Source of the DNA: Sphingobacteriales bacterium
GTDB lineage: Bacteria; Bacteroidota; Bacteroidia; Chitinophagales; LD1
DNA: 64,000 nucleotides
Assembly: GCA_018262795.1 (NCBI GenBank)
Contig: JADFDM010000001.1
Location: forward strand, 141,308-205,307
Direction: 5' to 3'
Shown here: positions 1 to 7,274 of the stretch, piece by piece
How positions within the stretch are numbered: the first letter of the stretch is position 1
Layout of the letters: each line of letters begins with the position of its first letter
Notes under the pieces: generated by a model
Told to the model about the DNA's origin: nothing
The model's input: only the letters and a program-made list of their open reading frames with translations
Databases searched by the model: none
Made by a program: the position numbers and the translations under genes

Positions 1-1521
1 GGCACTTATTATATGGTGGTGAATTTGTTGGCCGATGTAACCGCACATGGTACTCCACTTGGAGATGTGCAGGCAAATGATCAGGCACAACAATACCGCG
101 ATACGCTTATTATTTATCCGGGAGTTTCAGAATGCCCCGGAACTTTTACACTTGGCAATGGCCCTTGTGTCACTAAGGCTTGCGACTCTGTGTCAGTAAA
201 TCTAACAGGATCTTTATCTAATCCGGATTGTTCTGACCTTATTTCGTACGATTGGAGCTTTGGAAATGGACAAACCTCCAAATTGAAATCTCCGGGATTT
301 GTAAACTATAATGTGCCTGATACTTTCCCACTTACTCTCACGACTACTTACTATACGTACCGAATTAAGTCAGTCACAGTAAATGTAAGCGGTGGATACA
401 CCGGAGATATTGAAGAACTTACCAGTGCTTCAAAGCCGGATCCATATATCCGAATCAACTCGTTGGCTTTTAATAACAGAGGCGCAAGTTCTGATGTGAA
501 TTCTGCCACTTTTAATAATTTGGATTTAGTGATACCGGGCAGCAACTGTGCTGATCCAATTGAAATCCAAGTGTGGGATGAAGACACCGGACCTCCACAA
601 GGCACCAATCCATTCGGTTCGCAAGATGATCATATCAACGACCATTTTATTACGCCTGCCATTCCAAATCAGGTTACGTCTTTCTTAAACAATTCTACTA
701 TAGCAGTTACTTTTGATACGGTTGCTACTTCGAGTGTGACAGAATCTATTGACATTGTTGTATATCCTCATCCACCTACTCCGGTATTAATGACTTCAGT
801 AGATTCAATCTGTGGAGGTGATTCTGTACTTATTTCTTTTACACCGGCACTTAACAACTACCTCTATCATTGGTATTTGAATGATACCACAGAATTGTTG
901 ACTTACGACTCGGTAATATATGCAAAGGCCGAAGGGAATTATACCTTGAAAGTGACCAACATGGAAACTGGATGTGAAGAATTTAGTCAACCTAAGTTTA
1001 TTGGTGTTGGGTTGCCTTCTCCATCTCATGTGAATATTGTTTACAACGGTACCCAGCTTTTTGTTTCTCCTTTCCCTTCCACCGGCTTTGCTGTGGAATG
1101 GTATTACAACGGAAACTTAGTAACCGGCCAAAGTGGGAAGTTCCTTCCTAATTTAGGAAATGGAGTGTATGATGCTCAAGTATATAATGTTAACTATCCG
1201 GGTTGTCGTACAGTGGCTAATTCAGATACATTAGACATTTCAGGCTTAGAAGTATTGAGCTATAATCCGGTGCAGGATGTAAGTCTTTTTCCGAACCCGA
1301 ACAATGGCCGTTTTACGCTGAAGTTTACGAGTGATAACTATAGCGACATCAAAATCTCCATTAGAAATACAATGGGACAGATCGTTCGCGAAGAATCGCT
1401 TAGCGCATTTGAAGGAAACTACCAGAAGGAATTTGACATGACTGATTTTGGCAAGGGTATTTACATTGCTACTATCGAATCTTCCGGAGTATCCATCAAC
1501 AAAAAAATGGTTGTTCAGTAA
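1..1521 (+). CDS. T9SS-sorted secreted PKD-type protein, 5' end outside window
   Basis: The reading frame is open to the left edge (GTYY before the first in-window Met at 13), so the N-terminus and any signal peptide lie outside the window. At least 506 residues are visible. A PKD-like stretch (SYDWSFGNGQ, about residues 80-95) is followed by beta-rich Ig-like segments. The last 75 or so residues form a type A T9SS sorting domain: FPNPNNGRF, then GKGIYIATIES and a final KKMVVQ. In this family the C-terminal domain takes the protein across the outer membrane and it is then cleaved and anchored or released. The passenger function is unknown; an adhesin or matrix-type surface protein is the likeliest reading. 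It is followed by two smaller T9SS proteins. Confidence 0.85.
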   Translation, partial: GTYYMVVNLLADVTAHGTPLGDVQANDQAQQYRDTLIIYPGVSECPGTFTLGNGPCVTKACDSVSVNLTGSLSNPDCSDLISYDWSFGNGQTSKLKSPGFVNYNVPDTFPLTLTTTYYTYRIKSVTVNVSGGYTGDIEELTSASKPDPYIRINSLAFNNRGASSDVNSATFNNLDLVIPGSNCADPIEIQVWDEDTGPPQGTNPFGSQDDHINDHFITPAIPNQVTSFLNNSTIAVTFDTVATSSVTESIDIVVYPHPPTPVLMTSVDSICGGDSVLISFTPALNNYLYHWYLNDTTELLTYDSVIYAKAEGNYTLKVTNMETGCEEFSQPKFIGVGLPSPSHVNIVYNGTQLFVSPFPSTGFAVEWYYNGNLVTGQSGKFLPNLGNGVYDAQVYNVNYPGCRTVANSDTLDISGLEVLSYNPVQDVSLFPNPNNGRFTLKFTSDNYSDIKISIRNTMGQIVREESLSAFEGNYQKEFDMTDFGKGIYIATIESSGVSINKKMVVQ

Positions 1522-1580
1522 ATTACTTCCTGCTTGAAAATAATGTTAATAATTTCAGGAAGTAAACACGCGCAATCACT

Positions 1581-1588
1581 TAGTTTTG
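1581..1588 (+). promoter_or_regulatory. TAnnTTTG -7 promoter element
   Basis: TAGTTTTG matches the Bacteroidota -7 consensus TAnnTTTG exactly and lies about 30 bp before the ATG at 1620. No convincing -33 TTG at standard spacing was seen. It suggests that the tandem T9SS genes have their own promoter, separate from the large upstream gene. Confidence 0.5.
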
Positions 1589-1619
1589 TAATATTGAATA
1601 ACTAAAACAAACACAGCAC

Positions 1620-2459
1620 ATGAAAAAAGTAATTTTTACCCTGTTCTCAGCCAGCATGTTTTTTGTTGGTGCAAATGCACAATACTGCGGAGGCTCAGGT
1701 CCTTCAGTATGTACTCCTTCTGGTACATTAACTCAACCCGGCTTATCACCTGCCTCTGACAGTTTACCTTCCGTTGTAAATGGAACCACTCCTAACACAG
1801 TGATTCAGTTTAAGAACTTCGACACTTTTGCCTTTGGTGGTCAAACAGTAACGGTAAACTCCCTTCGGATTGATACTTTAGATAACCTACCAGTCGGCCT
1901 TTGCTGGGCTACTAACAAGACAGACAACACTTGGGCAAATCAGGAAGACGGATGTATTAAAATAGGCGGAACAGTTTGTTCTAACCCCGGTCAATACAAG
2001 CTGCACATAGTTGTAACTGCTGATATTGGTGTTCCAATTCAAACAGATGCAGATGCTGCCGGATTAAAGTATTTCGTAAGAGTCATCAATCAGGGCGATT
2101 CTGAAGTAGCTGTAGATACTAATCAGACTGCTCCATTCAGCAACGCAGGTGGTTACAGTGCAACTAAAGATTGCGGCAACGGAATAATGCAGAATGAGTT
2201 AGCTATAAACTCTCTATCTGTTGTTCCAAATCCATTCAGCAACAAAGCACGTGTATCTTTCTTCTCTGCAAAATCAGGTGTAATGACGGAAAGAATTACC
2301 AACATGATTGGCTCTGAAGTTTACAAGAATAAGTTAGAAGTAACTGTTGGTAACAACACTTCCACTATCGAAAGAAATAATTTACCTGCCGGTGTGTATT
2401 TTTACACGATCACCGATGGAAAAAATATTTCTACTAAGCGAATGGTGATCAGCGAATAA
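1620..2459 (+). CDS. Small T9SS type A sorted secreted protein (paralogue 1)
   Basis: A 279-residue secreted protein of unknown passenger function. It begins with a signal peptide (MKKVIFTLFSASMFFVGANA, then QYCGG). The mature N-terminus carries a Cys-rich motif, CGGSGPSVCTPSG. The centre has further Cys and Trp residues (GLCWATNK, EDGCIK). The C-terminal 75 or so residues are a T9SS sorting domain: VVPNPFSNKA, LPAGVYFYTITDG, KRMVIS. The next gene encodes a protein of exactly the same length with the same motif order, so the two are tandem duplicates. A strong terminator separates them. The family is not recognised beyond its secretion domain. Confidence 0.85.
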   Translation: MKKVIFTLFSASMFFVGANAQYCGGSGPSVCTPSGTLTQPGLSPASDSLPSVVNGTTPNTVIQFKNFDTFAFGGQTVTVNSLRIDTLDNLPVGLCWATNKTDNTWANQEDGCIKIGGTVCSNPGQYKLHIVVTADIGVPIQTDADAAGLKYFVRVINQGDSEVAVDTNQTAPFSNAGGYSATKDCGNGIMQNELAINSLSVVPNPFSNKARVSFFSAKSGVMTERITNMIGSEVYKNKLEVTVGNNTSTIERNNLPAGVYFYTITDGKNISTKRMVISE

Positions 2460-2480
2460 TCGCTGTTGAAAACTTTCAAG

Positions 2481-2513
2481 AAAAAGTCTTCCCATATATG
2501 GGAAGACTTTTTT
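2481..2513 (+). terminator. Rho-independent terminator
   Basis: A 13-bp perfect stem (AAAAAGTCTTCCC paired with GGGAAGACTTTTT) with a 6-nt loop ends in a T run, 22 bp after the upstream stop codon. Confidence 0.85.
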
Positions 2514-2559
2514 GTTTTGTCTTGCGAAATATCCGCTATTGTTAAATTAAAACTACACC

Positions 2560-3399
2560 ATGAAAAAATTATTCTCTACAATTCTTTTTGCATCATTCAC
2601 TTCAATTCTTTTGATAGCACAGCCTTGTGGCACCAATGGCCCTTCGGTATGTACACCTACCGGTGGTCCCGCTGGAGGAGGCTTTGACGACCCTAATTCT
2701 ATCCCCTGTGTTGAAATGGGGGTGGCCTACGATTATAGTATACAGTTCTCTATGTTTTCAACGTTTAGCTTTCAAGGGCAGCATAACGTAGATAGCATTG
2801 AGTTTGTAAGCCTCAATAATTTGCCTTGCGGTTTGTGCTGGGCAGTGAATAAGGTAAACAAAAGATATGCGGCTAACGAAGATGGATGTTTGCGCATTTC
2901 AGGCCTTTCTAACGATAATGCCGGACAATATCAATTAGCATTAGGTTTCAACGCTTGGATTGACGGCATTGCCACGGCCATACCGGTATCTGCGTTTCTG
3001 TCAAACCAAGCCGGCATCAAATTGTTTCTTCGGGTGAAAACAAACGGAAGTTCTAATTGCCCGAATGTGGATACCTCTTCCTCTGCAAATAATTTAACTG
3101 CAACGGTAGGTTGCTCAGTTGGAATCAATGATTTGAACGCAGAAGTATCTTCTGTGAAAATTGCTCCGAACCCAATGACTTCCTCTGCGGTGTTATCTTT
3201 CAATGCGGATAAGTCGTTGACCTATACCATGAAGATTACTGATGTAACGGGTAAAGAGATCGAGAGCAGAATTTTAAAGGCAACTCAAGGAATCAATGAG
3301 TTTGAAATTAAACGCAATGGGCTGCCTGCTGGAATTTACTTTCTTTCTTTAACAGATGGGAAAGGAATAATTGCCAAACGATTTTCTGTTTCTGAATAA
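2560..3399 (+). CDS. Small T9SS type A sorted secreted protein (paralogue 2)
   Basis: A 279-residue paralogue of the preceding gene. Signal peptide MKKLFSTILFASFTSILLIA is followed by QPCGTNGPSVCTPTGG, repeating the CGxxGPSVCTPxG motif of its neighbour. Shared internal motifs are LNNLPCGLCWAVNK and EDGCLRISG, then the T9SS sorting domain (IAPNPMTSSA, LPAGIYFLSLTDG, KRFSVSE). The conserved cysteines suggest disulfides in the exported protein. Passenger function is unknown. It is flanked by terminators on both sides, so it is probably transcribed alone. Confidence 0.85.
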   Translation: MKKLFSTILFASFTSILLIAQPCGTNGPSVCTPTGGPAGGGFDDPNSIPCVEMGVAYDYSIQFSMFSTFSFQGQHNVDSIEFVSLNNLPCGLCWAVNKVNKRYAANEDGCLRISGLSNDNAGQYQLALGFNAWIDGIATAIPVSAFLSNQAGIKLFLRVKTNGSSNCPNVDTSSSANNLTATVGCSVGINDLNAEVSSVKIAPNPMTSSAVLSFNADKSLTYTMKITDVTGKEIESRILKATQGINEFEIKRNGLPAGIYFLSLTDGKGIIAKRFSVSE

Positions 3400-3422
3400 A
3401 TATTTTGAAAATAAAGTCAAAG

Positions 3423-3453
3423 AAACCAGCCTGAGATTCGGGCTGGTTTTTTA
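3423..3453 (+). terminator. Rho-independent terminator
   Basis: The stem AAACCAGCC / GGCTGGTTT with a 9-nt loop is followed by TTTT, 23 bp after the stop of the second small T9SS gene. Confidence 0.85.
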
Positions 3454-3470
3454 TTTATTGCCTATAAAAC

Positions 3471-3478
3471 TATTTTTG
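3471..3478 (+). promoter_or_regulatory. TAnnTTTG -7 promoter element
   Basis: TATTTTTG is an exact -7 consensus match 20 bp before the ATG at 3498, just after a terminator. It implies a 5' leader of only about 10-15 nt for the Mpo1-like gene. Confidence 0.6.
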
Positions 3479-3497
3479 ACCGAACAATAAGGACGAA

Positions 3498-3962
3498 ATG
3501 AAAAACATCCAACAATGGATGGAGGACTACGGAGCAAGCCACCAAAATTCTACCAATAAATTAATTCACTGGATTTGTGTGCCTTTCATCTTTTTCAGCA
3601 TTACCGGGTTTTTCTACAGTATTGATATTCCCATTGAAGTTAGGGAGGGTGTGAGGCTGAATATGGCCATTGTTCTGTTGATTGGCCTCACGGTTTATTA
3701 TTTCTTTCTCTCTCGAACTTTATGGATTGGTATGTTTCTTTTTTCAATCTTATGTGTTTTGGGTTGTTATTTCATTGAAAGAAGTGGGCTAACACTTTGG
3801 GTAGTTTGTTTGACGATTTTTGCACTGGCTTGGATCGGTCAATTTTATGGTCATAGTGTGGAAGGGAAAAAGCCTTCCTTTGTCAAGGATATTCAATTTC
3901 TGCTCATCGGGCCGGCTTGGCTTATGAGTTTTATTTACAACAGAATTGGTATTTCGCTCTAA
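3498..3962 (+). CDS. Mpo1-like (DUF962) membrane protein
   Basis: A 154-residue protein of the DUF962/Mpo1 family. The N-terminus has the family signature, with WMEDYGASHQN followed by NKLIHWICVPF, giving conserved His at about residues 15 and 24. Four hydrophobic segments follow (about 26-45, 53-72, 75-110, 130-150), and a GHSVEGKKPSF motif lies between the last two. Yeast Mpo1 is an iron-dependent dioxygenase that alpha-oxidises 2-hydroxy fatty acids from phytosphingosine; whether the bacterial member does the same is inference. Sphingolipids are common in Bacteroidota, so a lipid role is plausible. It is a single gene with its own promoter. Confidence 0.8.
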   Translation: MKNIQQWMEDYGASHQNSTNKLIHWICVPFIFFSITGFFYSIDIPIEVREGVRLNMAIVLLIGLTVYYFFLSRTLWIGMFLFSILCVLGCYFIERSGLTLWVVCLTIFALAWIGQFYGHSVEGKKPSFVKDIQFLLIGPAWLMSFIYNRIGISL

Positions 3963-4005
3963 TCGGTATAATCTTTGAACAGTACATCCATCTAAAATAA
4001 AAACC

Positions 4006-4875
4006 ATGACAAAAAAGAGCTTGCTGCTAATTGTTTCCATCCTTTTTATTGTAACTAATTTCTCCTTTATGTCGAAACCTGAAAACCAGGCCAAACTGAT
4101 TCTGAGTAATATGGTAAGTGCTGTCAATGCTAATAAGGATTGCATGTACACCATGCGAAGTCTGGAAAGGATTGTGGGAATGAAGGAATTGCGCGGAGGT
4201 GATATTCTGACAAAAATAAACATCAGCCCGTTTAAAGTGTATCTAAAAATGATAACGGATCCCAATAAGGGAACCGAGGTGTTGTATGCAAAGGGAGAAC
4301 GAGGCGATAAGGCCTTAGTGAATCCCGGCAGGTTTCTTCCTACCATTAAGCTCAATCCGTTCAGCGGCTTGCTGACAAAGCAACAACATCACACCATACT
4401 TTCTTCCGGCTTTGTATTTACCGCTAAAGTAACTGCTGAAGGAATGAAAAAGGCAGAGGCGCAAAAACGGTTTGATGAAGTGTTTACATATGCAGGTGAT
4501 GTGACCTGGAACGGCAGGAGTTGTTATAAAATAGTGATAGAAGATCCTACTTGGACTTACACCACATATCAGGCGAAGAAGGGCGAAAATATGTATTCCA
4601 TTTCGCAGAAGTTGATGATACCGGAGTATTGCATGGTTGAATTAGATGGAGTAAAGGGCTTTGAGGATGATTTGGGAGGGAAAACGCTAAAAGTTCCTAC
4701 CTCTTATGCTAAGAAAACTACCCTATATATTGATAAGGAAAATAATTTCCCAATTTATCAGGAGATGCAGGATGATAAGGGAGTGTTTGAGCGCTACGAG
4801 TTCTACAATTTAAAGGTGAATCCCCATTTCAAAGCGGATGAATTTTCTCAGGATTTCTCGGAATACAACTTTTAA
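4006..4875 (+). CDS. DUF1571 secreted protein with a LysM-like insert
   Basis: A 289-residue exported protein (N-terminal hydrophobic stretch LLLIVSILFIVTNFSF). The fold looks like DUF1571, an LolA/LppX-like lipoprotein-carrier type of beta structure: KINISPFKVYLKM, GTEVLYAKG and a C-terminal LYIDKENNFPIYQEM with YEFYNLKVNP. Residues about 188-232 read like a LysM repeat placed inside the domain (KKGENMYSISQK, then VELDGVKG, then GGKTLKVP), which suggests peptidoglycan contact. An AAtcTTTG near-match to the -7 element lies at 3970. It converges on pyrB with its stop codon overlapping the pyrB stop by a few bases. Exact function is unknown. Confidence 0.7.
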   Translation: MTKKSLLLIVSILFIVTNFSFMSKPENQAKLILSNMVSAVNANKDCMYTMRSLERIVGMKELRGGDILTKINISPFKVYLKMITDPNKGTEVLYAKGERGDKALVNPGRFLPTIKLNPFSGLLTKQQHHTILSSGFVFTAKVTAEGMKKAEAQKRFDEVFTYAGDVTWNGRSCYKIVIEDPTWTYTTYQAKKGENMYSISQKLMIPEYCMVELDGVKGFEDDLGGKTLKVPTSYAKKTTLYIDKENNFPIYQEMQDDKGVFERYEFYNLKVNPHFKADEFSQDFSEYNF

Positions 4876-5795
4876 TTCCGGCCTGCCAACAGATATAAGA
4901 CAGCCATTCGGATGGCCACTCCATTTTCTACCTGATGCAGGATAAGCGACTGTTTTGAGTCGGCTACATCGCTGTTCAACTCTACCCCCCGATTGATGGG
5001 GCCGGGGTGCATAATGGTAATATCTTTTTTGATAGAATCGAGCAACTGGCGGTTTACTCCGTAAAATAGAGCGTACTCTCTCAGCGAAGGAATAAACTTA
5101 ATATCCATCCTCTCTAACTGAATGCGGAGGACGTTTGCCACATCGCACCATTCCAGTGCTTTTTTGAGGTTGGGTTCATAGCTTACGCCCAGTTCTTCGA
5201 TATACTTGGGAACAAGTGTAGGAGGCCCACAAACCTTCACTTTGGCCCCCATCTTTAGCATCAAAGGAATATCGGAACCGGCTACTCTGGAGTGTTTGAT
5301 ATCTCCAATAATCAGGTAATTCAAACCCTTGAGTTCTTTTAGTTTTTCGCGAACAGAATACCCGTCTAATAAGCCCTGTGTAGGATGCTCATGGATACCG
5401 TCTCCAGCATTGACTATGTTGGCATCAATGTGTTGAGACAGAAAATTGGCGGCTCCGGAACTGCTGTGGCGCATCACCACCATATCTACCTTCATTGCTA
5501 ATATGTTCCGAACCGTATCCAGCAGTGTTTCTCCCTTTTTTACAGAGGAACCGGAGGCCGAAAAATTAATGGTATCGGCACTGAGGCGTTTTTCGGCAAG
5601 CTCAAATGAAATGCGGGTTCGGGTAGAATCTTCAAAAAATATGTTGGCAACAGTAATATCGCGGAGGGAGGGAACCTTTTTAATTGGTCGCTGTAGAACT
5701 TCCTTAAAGTTATCAGCAGTTTGGAAGATGAGGTCAATGTCTGATTTCTCAAGGTTTTTAATTCCAACTAAATGCTTGGTGCTTAAAGCGCTCAT
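4872..5795 (-). CDS. pyrB: Aspartate carbamoyltransferase, catalytic subunit
   Basis: PyrB condenses carbamoyl phosphate and aspartate in the second step of pyrimidine synthesis. This is a 307-residue protein, the normal catalytic-chain length. Carbamoyl-phosphate loop FFEDSTRTRISFELAEKRL (about 45-65) contains the STRTR motif. Others seen are MRHSSSGAANFL, GDGIHEHPTQGLLD and HPGPINRGVEL near the C-terminus. The frame stays open upstream into pyrR, but the ATG at 5795 gives the standard N-terminus and leaves a 20-bp gap after the pyrR stop. No regulatory chain gene (pyrI) is nearby. It is co-transcribed with pyrR. Confidence 0.95.
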   Translation of the reverse strand: MSALSTKHLVGIKNLEKSDIDLIFQTADNFKEVLQRPIKKVPSLRDITVANIFFEDSTRTRISFELAEKRLSADTINFSASGSSVKKGETLLDTVRNILAMKVDMVVMRHSSSGAANFLSQHIDANIVNAGDGIHEHPTQGLLDGYSVREKLKELKGLNYLIIGDIKHSRVAGSDIPLMLKMGAKVKVCGPPTLVPKYIEELGVSYEPNLKKALEWCDVANVLRIQLERMDIKFIPSLREYALFYGVNRQLLDSIKKDITIMHPGPINRGVELNSDVADSKQSLILHQVENGVAIRMAVLYLLAGRN

Positions 5796-5815
5796 TGACC
5801 TTTTTTTATGGTGAA

Positions 5816-6361
5816 TTAATCTTTGTCTTCTATCATCCACACCTTGTCTTCTCCATCGGTTTCCTTCCATTCTACTTTTACTTTTTCAGTAGTAATGGAG
5901 TCTATTATCCGGCCAACATATTTGGCTTGAATTGGCAGATGTCGGTGCAGTCTTCTGTCTATAAGAACCAACAATTCTACATCTGCCGGACGGCCATAGT
6001 CAAGTAAGGCATCCAGCGCGGAGCGGATGGTGCGGCCGGTATATAACACGTCATCTATTAAGACAATGTTCTTATTCTCTAATGAAAAATTAATGTTGGT
6101 TTCATCGGCAATTATGGGCTTGCCTTTTATCCTAAAGTCGTCCCGGTAAAAGGTAATATCTAGTTTGCCATAGTCTATGTGTTGGTTCCCTAGAATTTCT
6201 CGCAGGCGGGTATAAATGCGGTCGGCCAGCATAACCCCTCTCGGCTGAACCCCCAAAATGGCCGCACCGGTAAACTCTTTATGTTGTTCAATTAACTGAT
6301 GGCAAAGGCGGGTAATGGTCAGATCCAGTTTTTTGCTATCAAGTATTAGGCGAGGATGCAT
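5816..6361 (-). CDS. pyrR: PyrR, uracil phosphoribosyltransferase / pyr regulator
   Basis: A 181-residue type I phosphoribosyltransferase. The PRPP loop VVLIDDVLYTGRTIRSALDAL (about 95-115) is clear, as are the GAAILGVQPRGVMLADRI and LDITFYRDDF motifs of PyrR. The family converts uracil plus PRPP to UMP, and in Gram-positives also binds pyr mRNA. The frame has an earlier ATG at 6379, but an exact -7 promoter element lies at 6377-6384 on this strand, so transcription starts after it and the ATG at 6361 must be used. The leader is then only about 10 nt, too short for an attenuator, and the pyrR-pyrB gap is 20 bp. The enzyme role is thus better supported than RNA regulation here. Confidence 0.9.
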   Translation of the reverse strand: MHPRLILDSKKLDLTITRLCHQLIEQHKEFTGAAILGVQPRGVMLADRIYTRLREILGNQHIDYGKLDITFYRDDFRIKGKPIIADETNINFSLENKNIVLIDDVLYTGRTIRSALDALLDYGRPADVELLVLIDRRLHRHLPIQAKYVGRIIDSITTEKVKVEWKETDGEDKVWMIEDKD

Positions 6362-6376
6362 TGCTGATTTGTTTGG

Positions 6377-6384
6377 CAAATATA
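6377..6384 (-). promoter_or_regulatory. TAnnTTTG -7 promoter element of pyrRB
   Basis: On the minus strand the sequence reads TATATTTG, an exact -7 match ending 15 bp before the pyrR ATG at 6361. It lies across the alternative upstream start at 6379 and therefore rules that start out. Confidence 0.65.
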
Positions 6385-6529
6385 GGCTTTTAAAGGAATC
6401 CTACTATACGGGGATTTCTTTTGGTACCCTCTGTAAAAGTGAACAACTGTGTGCATAACATTTTGCCCGTAAATTAGGGGAGAAAGGCATTTCGTCACTA
6501 CTTTTCGATTAATTAAAAACCAAATTAAC

Positions 6530-6901
6530 ATGGCAACTAAAAAAGCAGCAGCAAAAAAAGCGACCGCTAAAAAAGCAACCGCTAAAAAAGCTCCGGTAAA
6601 AAAAGCTCCGGCAAAAAAAGCAAAGAAGGCAGCAGCGCCTAAGGCAAAAAGAAAACCAAATGCTGCATTTATGAAACCGATGACTCCAAGTACCGCATTG
6701 TCTGCTGTAGTAGGAAGCAAACCGCTACCTCGTACTGAGGTAACGAAAAAAGTTTGGGAATACATCAAGAAGAACAAACTTCAAGATGCTAAGAACAAAC
6801 GGAACATTAATGGTGATGCGGCTTTGCAGGCTATCTTTGGCGGCAAAAAAACGGTATCAATGTTTGAAATGACAAAACTCATCAACAAACATTTGTCGTA
6901 A
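6530..6901 (+). CDS. SWIB/MDM2-domain protein with lysine/alanine histone-like tail
   Basis: A 123-residue basic protein. Residues 1-45 are a low-complexity tail of AxKKA repeats resembling the tails of bacterial H1-like proteins. Residues about 48-123 are a SWIB/MDM2 domain: MTPSTALSAVVGSKPLPRTE, KKVWEYIKKNKLQDAKNKR, then DAALQAIFGGKK and MFEMTKLINKHL. SWIB domains occur in eukaryotic SWI/SNF subunits, in chlamydial proteins and in plant organelle nucleoid proteins. A nucleoid or DNA-binding role is inferred from the tail. It stands alone, with a strong terminator downstream, and is likely abundant. Confidence 0.9.
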   Translation: MATKKAAAKKATAKKATAKKAPVKKAPAKKAKKAAAPKAKRKPNAAFMKPMTPSTALSAVVGSKPLPRTEVTKKVWEYIKKNKLQDAKNKRNINGDAALQAIFGGKKTVSMFEMTKLINKHLS

Positions 6902-6943
6902 ATCGTTTCAGCTTTTTGCAACTTAATAGTTGCCTAAAGTTTT

Positions 6944-6980
6944 AAAAAATTACCCTGTCATCGGCAGGGTAATTTTTTTT
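6944..6980 (+). terminator. Strong Rho-independent terminator
   Basis: A 14-bp perfect stem (AAAAAATTACCCTG / CAGGGTAATTTTTT) with a 7-nt loop and a T8 run, 42 bp after the SWIB gene. The A-tract on the 5' side could make it work on both strands. Confidence 0.9.
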
Positions 6981-7256
6981 GTACGCTATTCATGCCGTCC
7001 ATAAATTTGTCGTGCATAGCAATTGCATCTCCATTTACGTTACATTATAACAGACGTATTTGAAAATAATTACCCAACGCCCTCTTGCCGATTTTAAATT
7101 ATGATTCGTGTTTTCAAAACACATCTAAGCACTCAACAGAGGAAATGAGATTTGTAGTAGCGCAAAATACACGACCTAATCAGTTTGTACACATTAGGCT
7201 CCACTCTCTTAATAATGCAGTAAATGAGAGGGGCAATCAGATTAGTCTCTTTCGCT
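6981..7256. other. Intergenic region with no gene
   Basis: AT-rich DNA between the SWIB terminator and the mnmA promoter. A 65-codon open frame here has no family features and overlaps the mnmA promoter, so it was not called. No RNA gene was seen. Confidence 0.6.
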
Positions 7257-7264
7257 TATCTTTG
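7257..7264 (+). promoter_or_regulatory. TAnnTTTG -7 promoter element of mnmA
   Basis: TATCTTTG is an exact -7 match ending 10 bp before the ATG at 7275, so the mnmA transcript has almost no leader. It also excludes the in-frame start at 7224. Confidence 0.65.
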
Positions 7265-7274
7265 CGCCTGCATT

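Noticed and set aside
6346..6777. 143-codon minus-strand frame over the SWIB gene
   Set aside because: Antisense reading of the A-rich lysine tail; the hydrophobic run is a mirror of the AAAAAAGC repeats.
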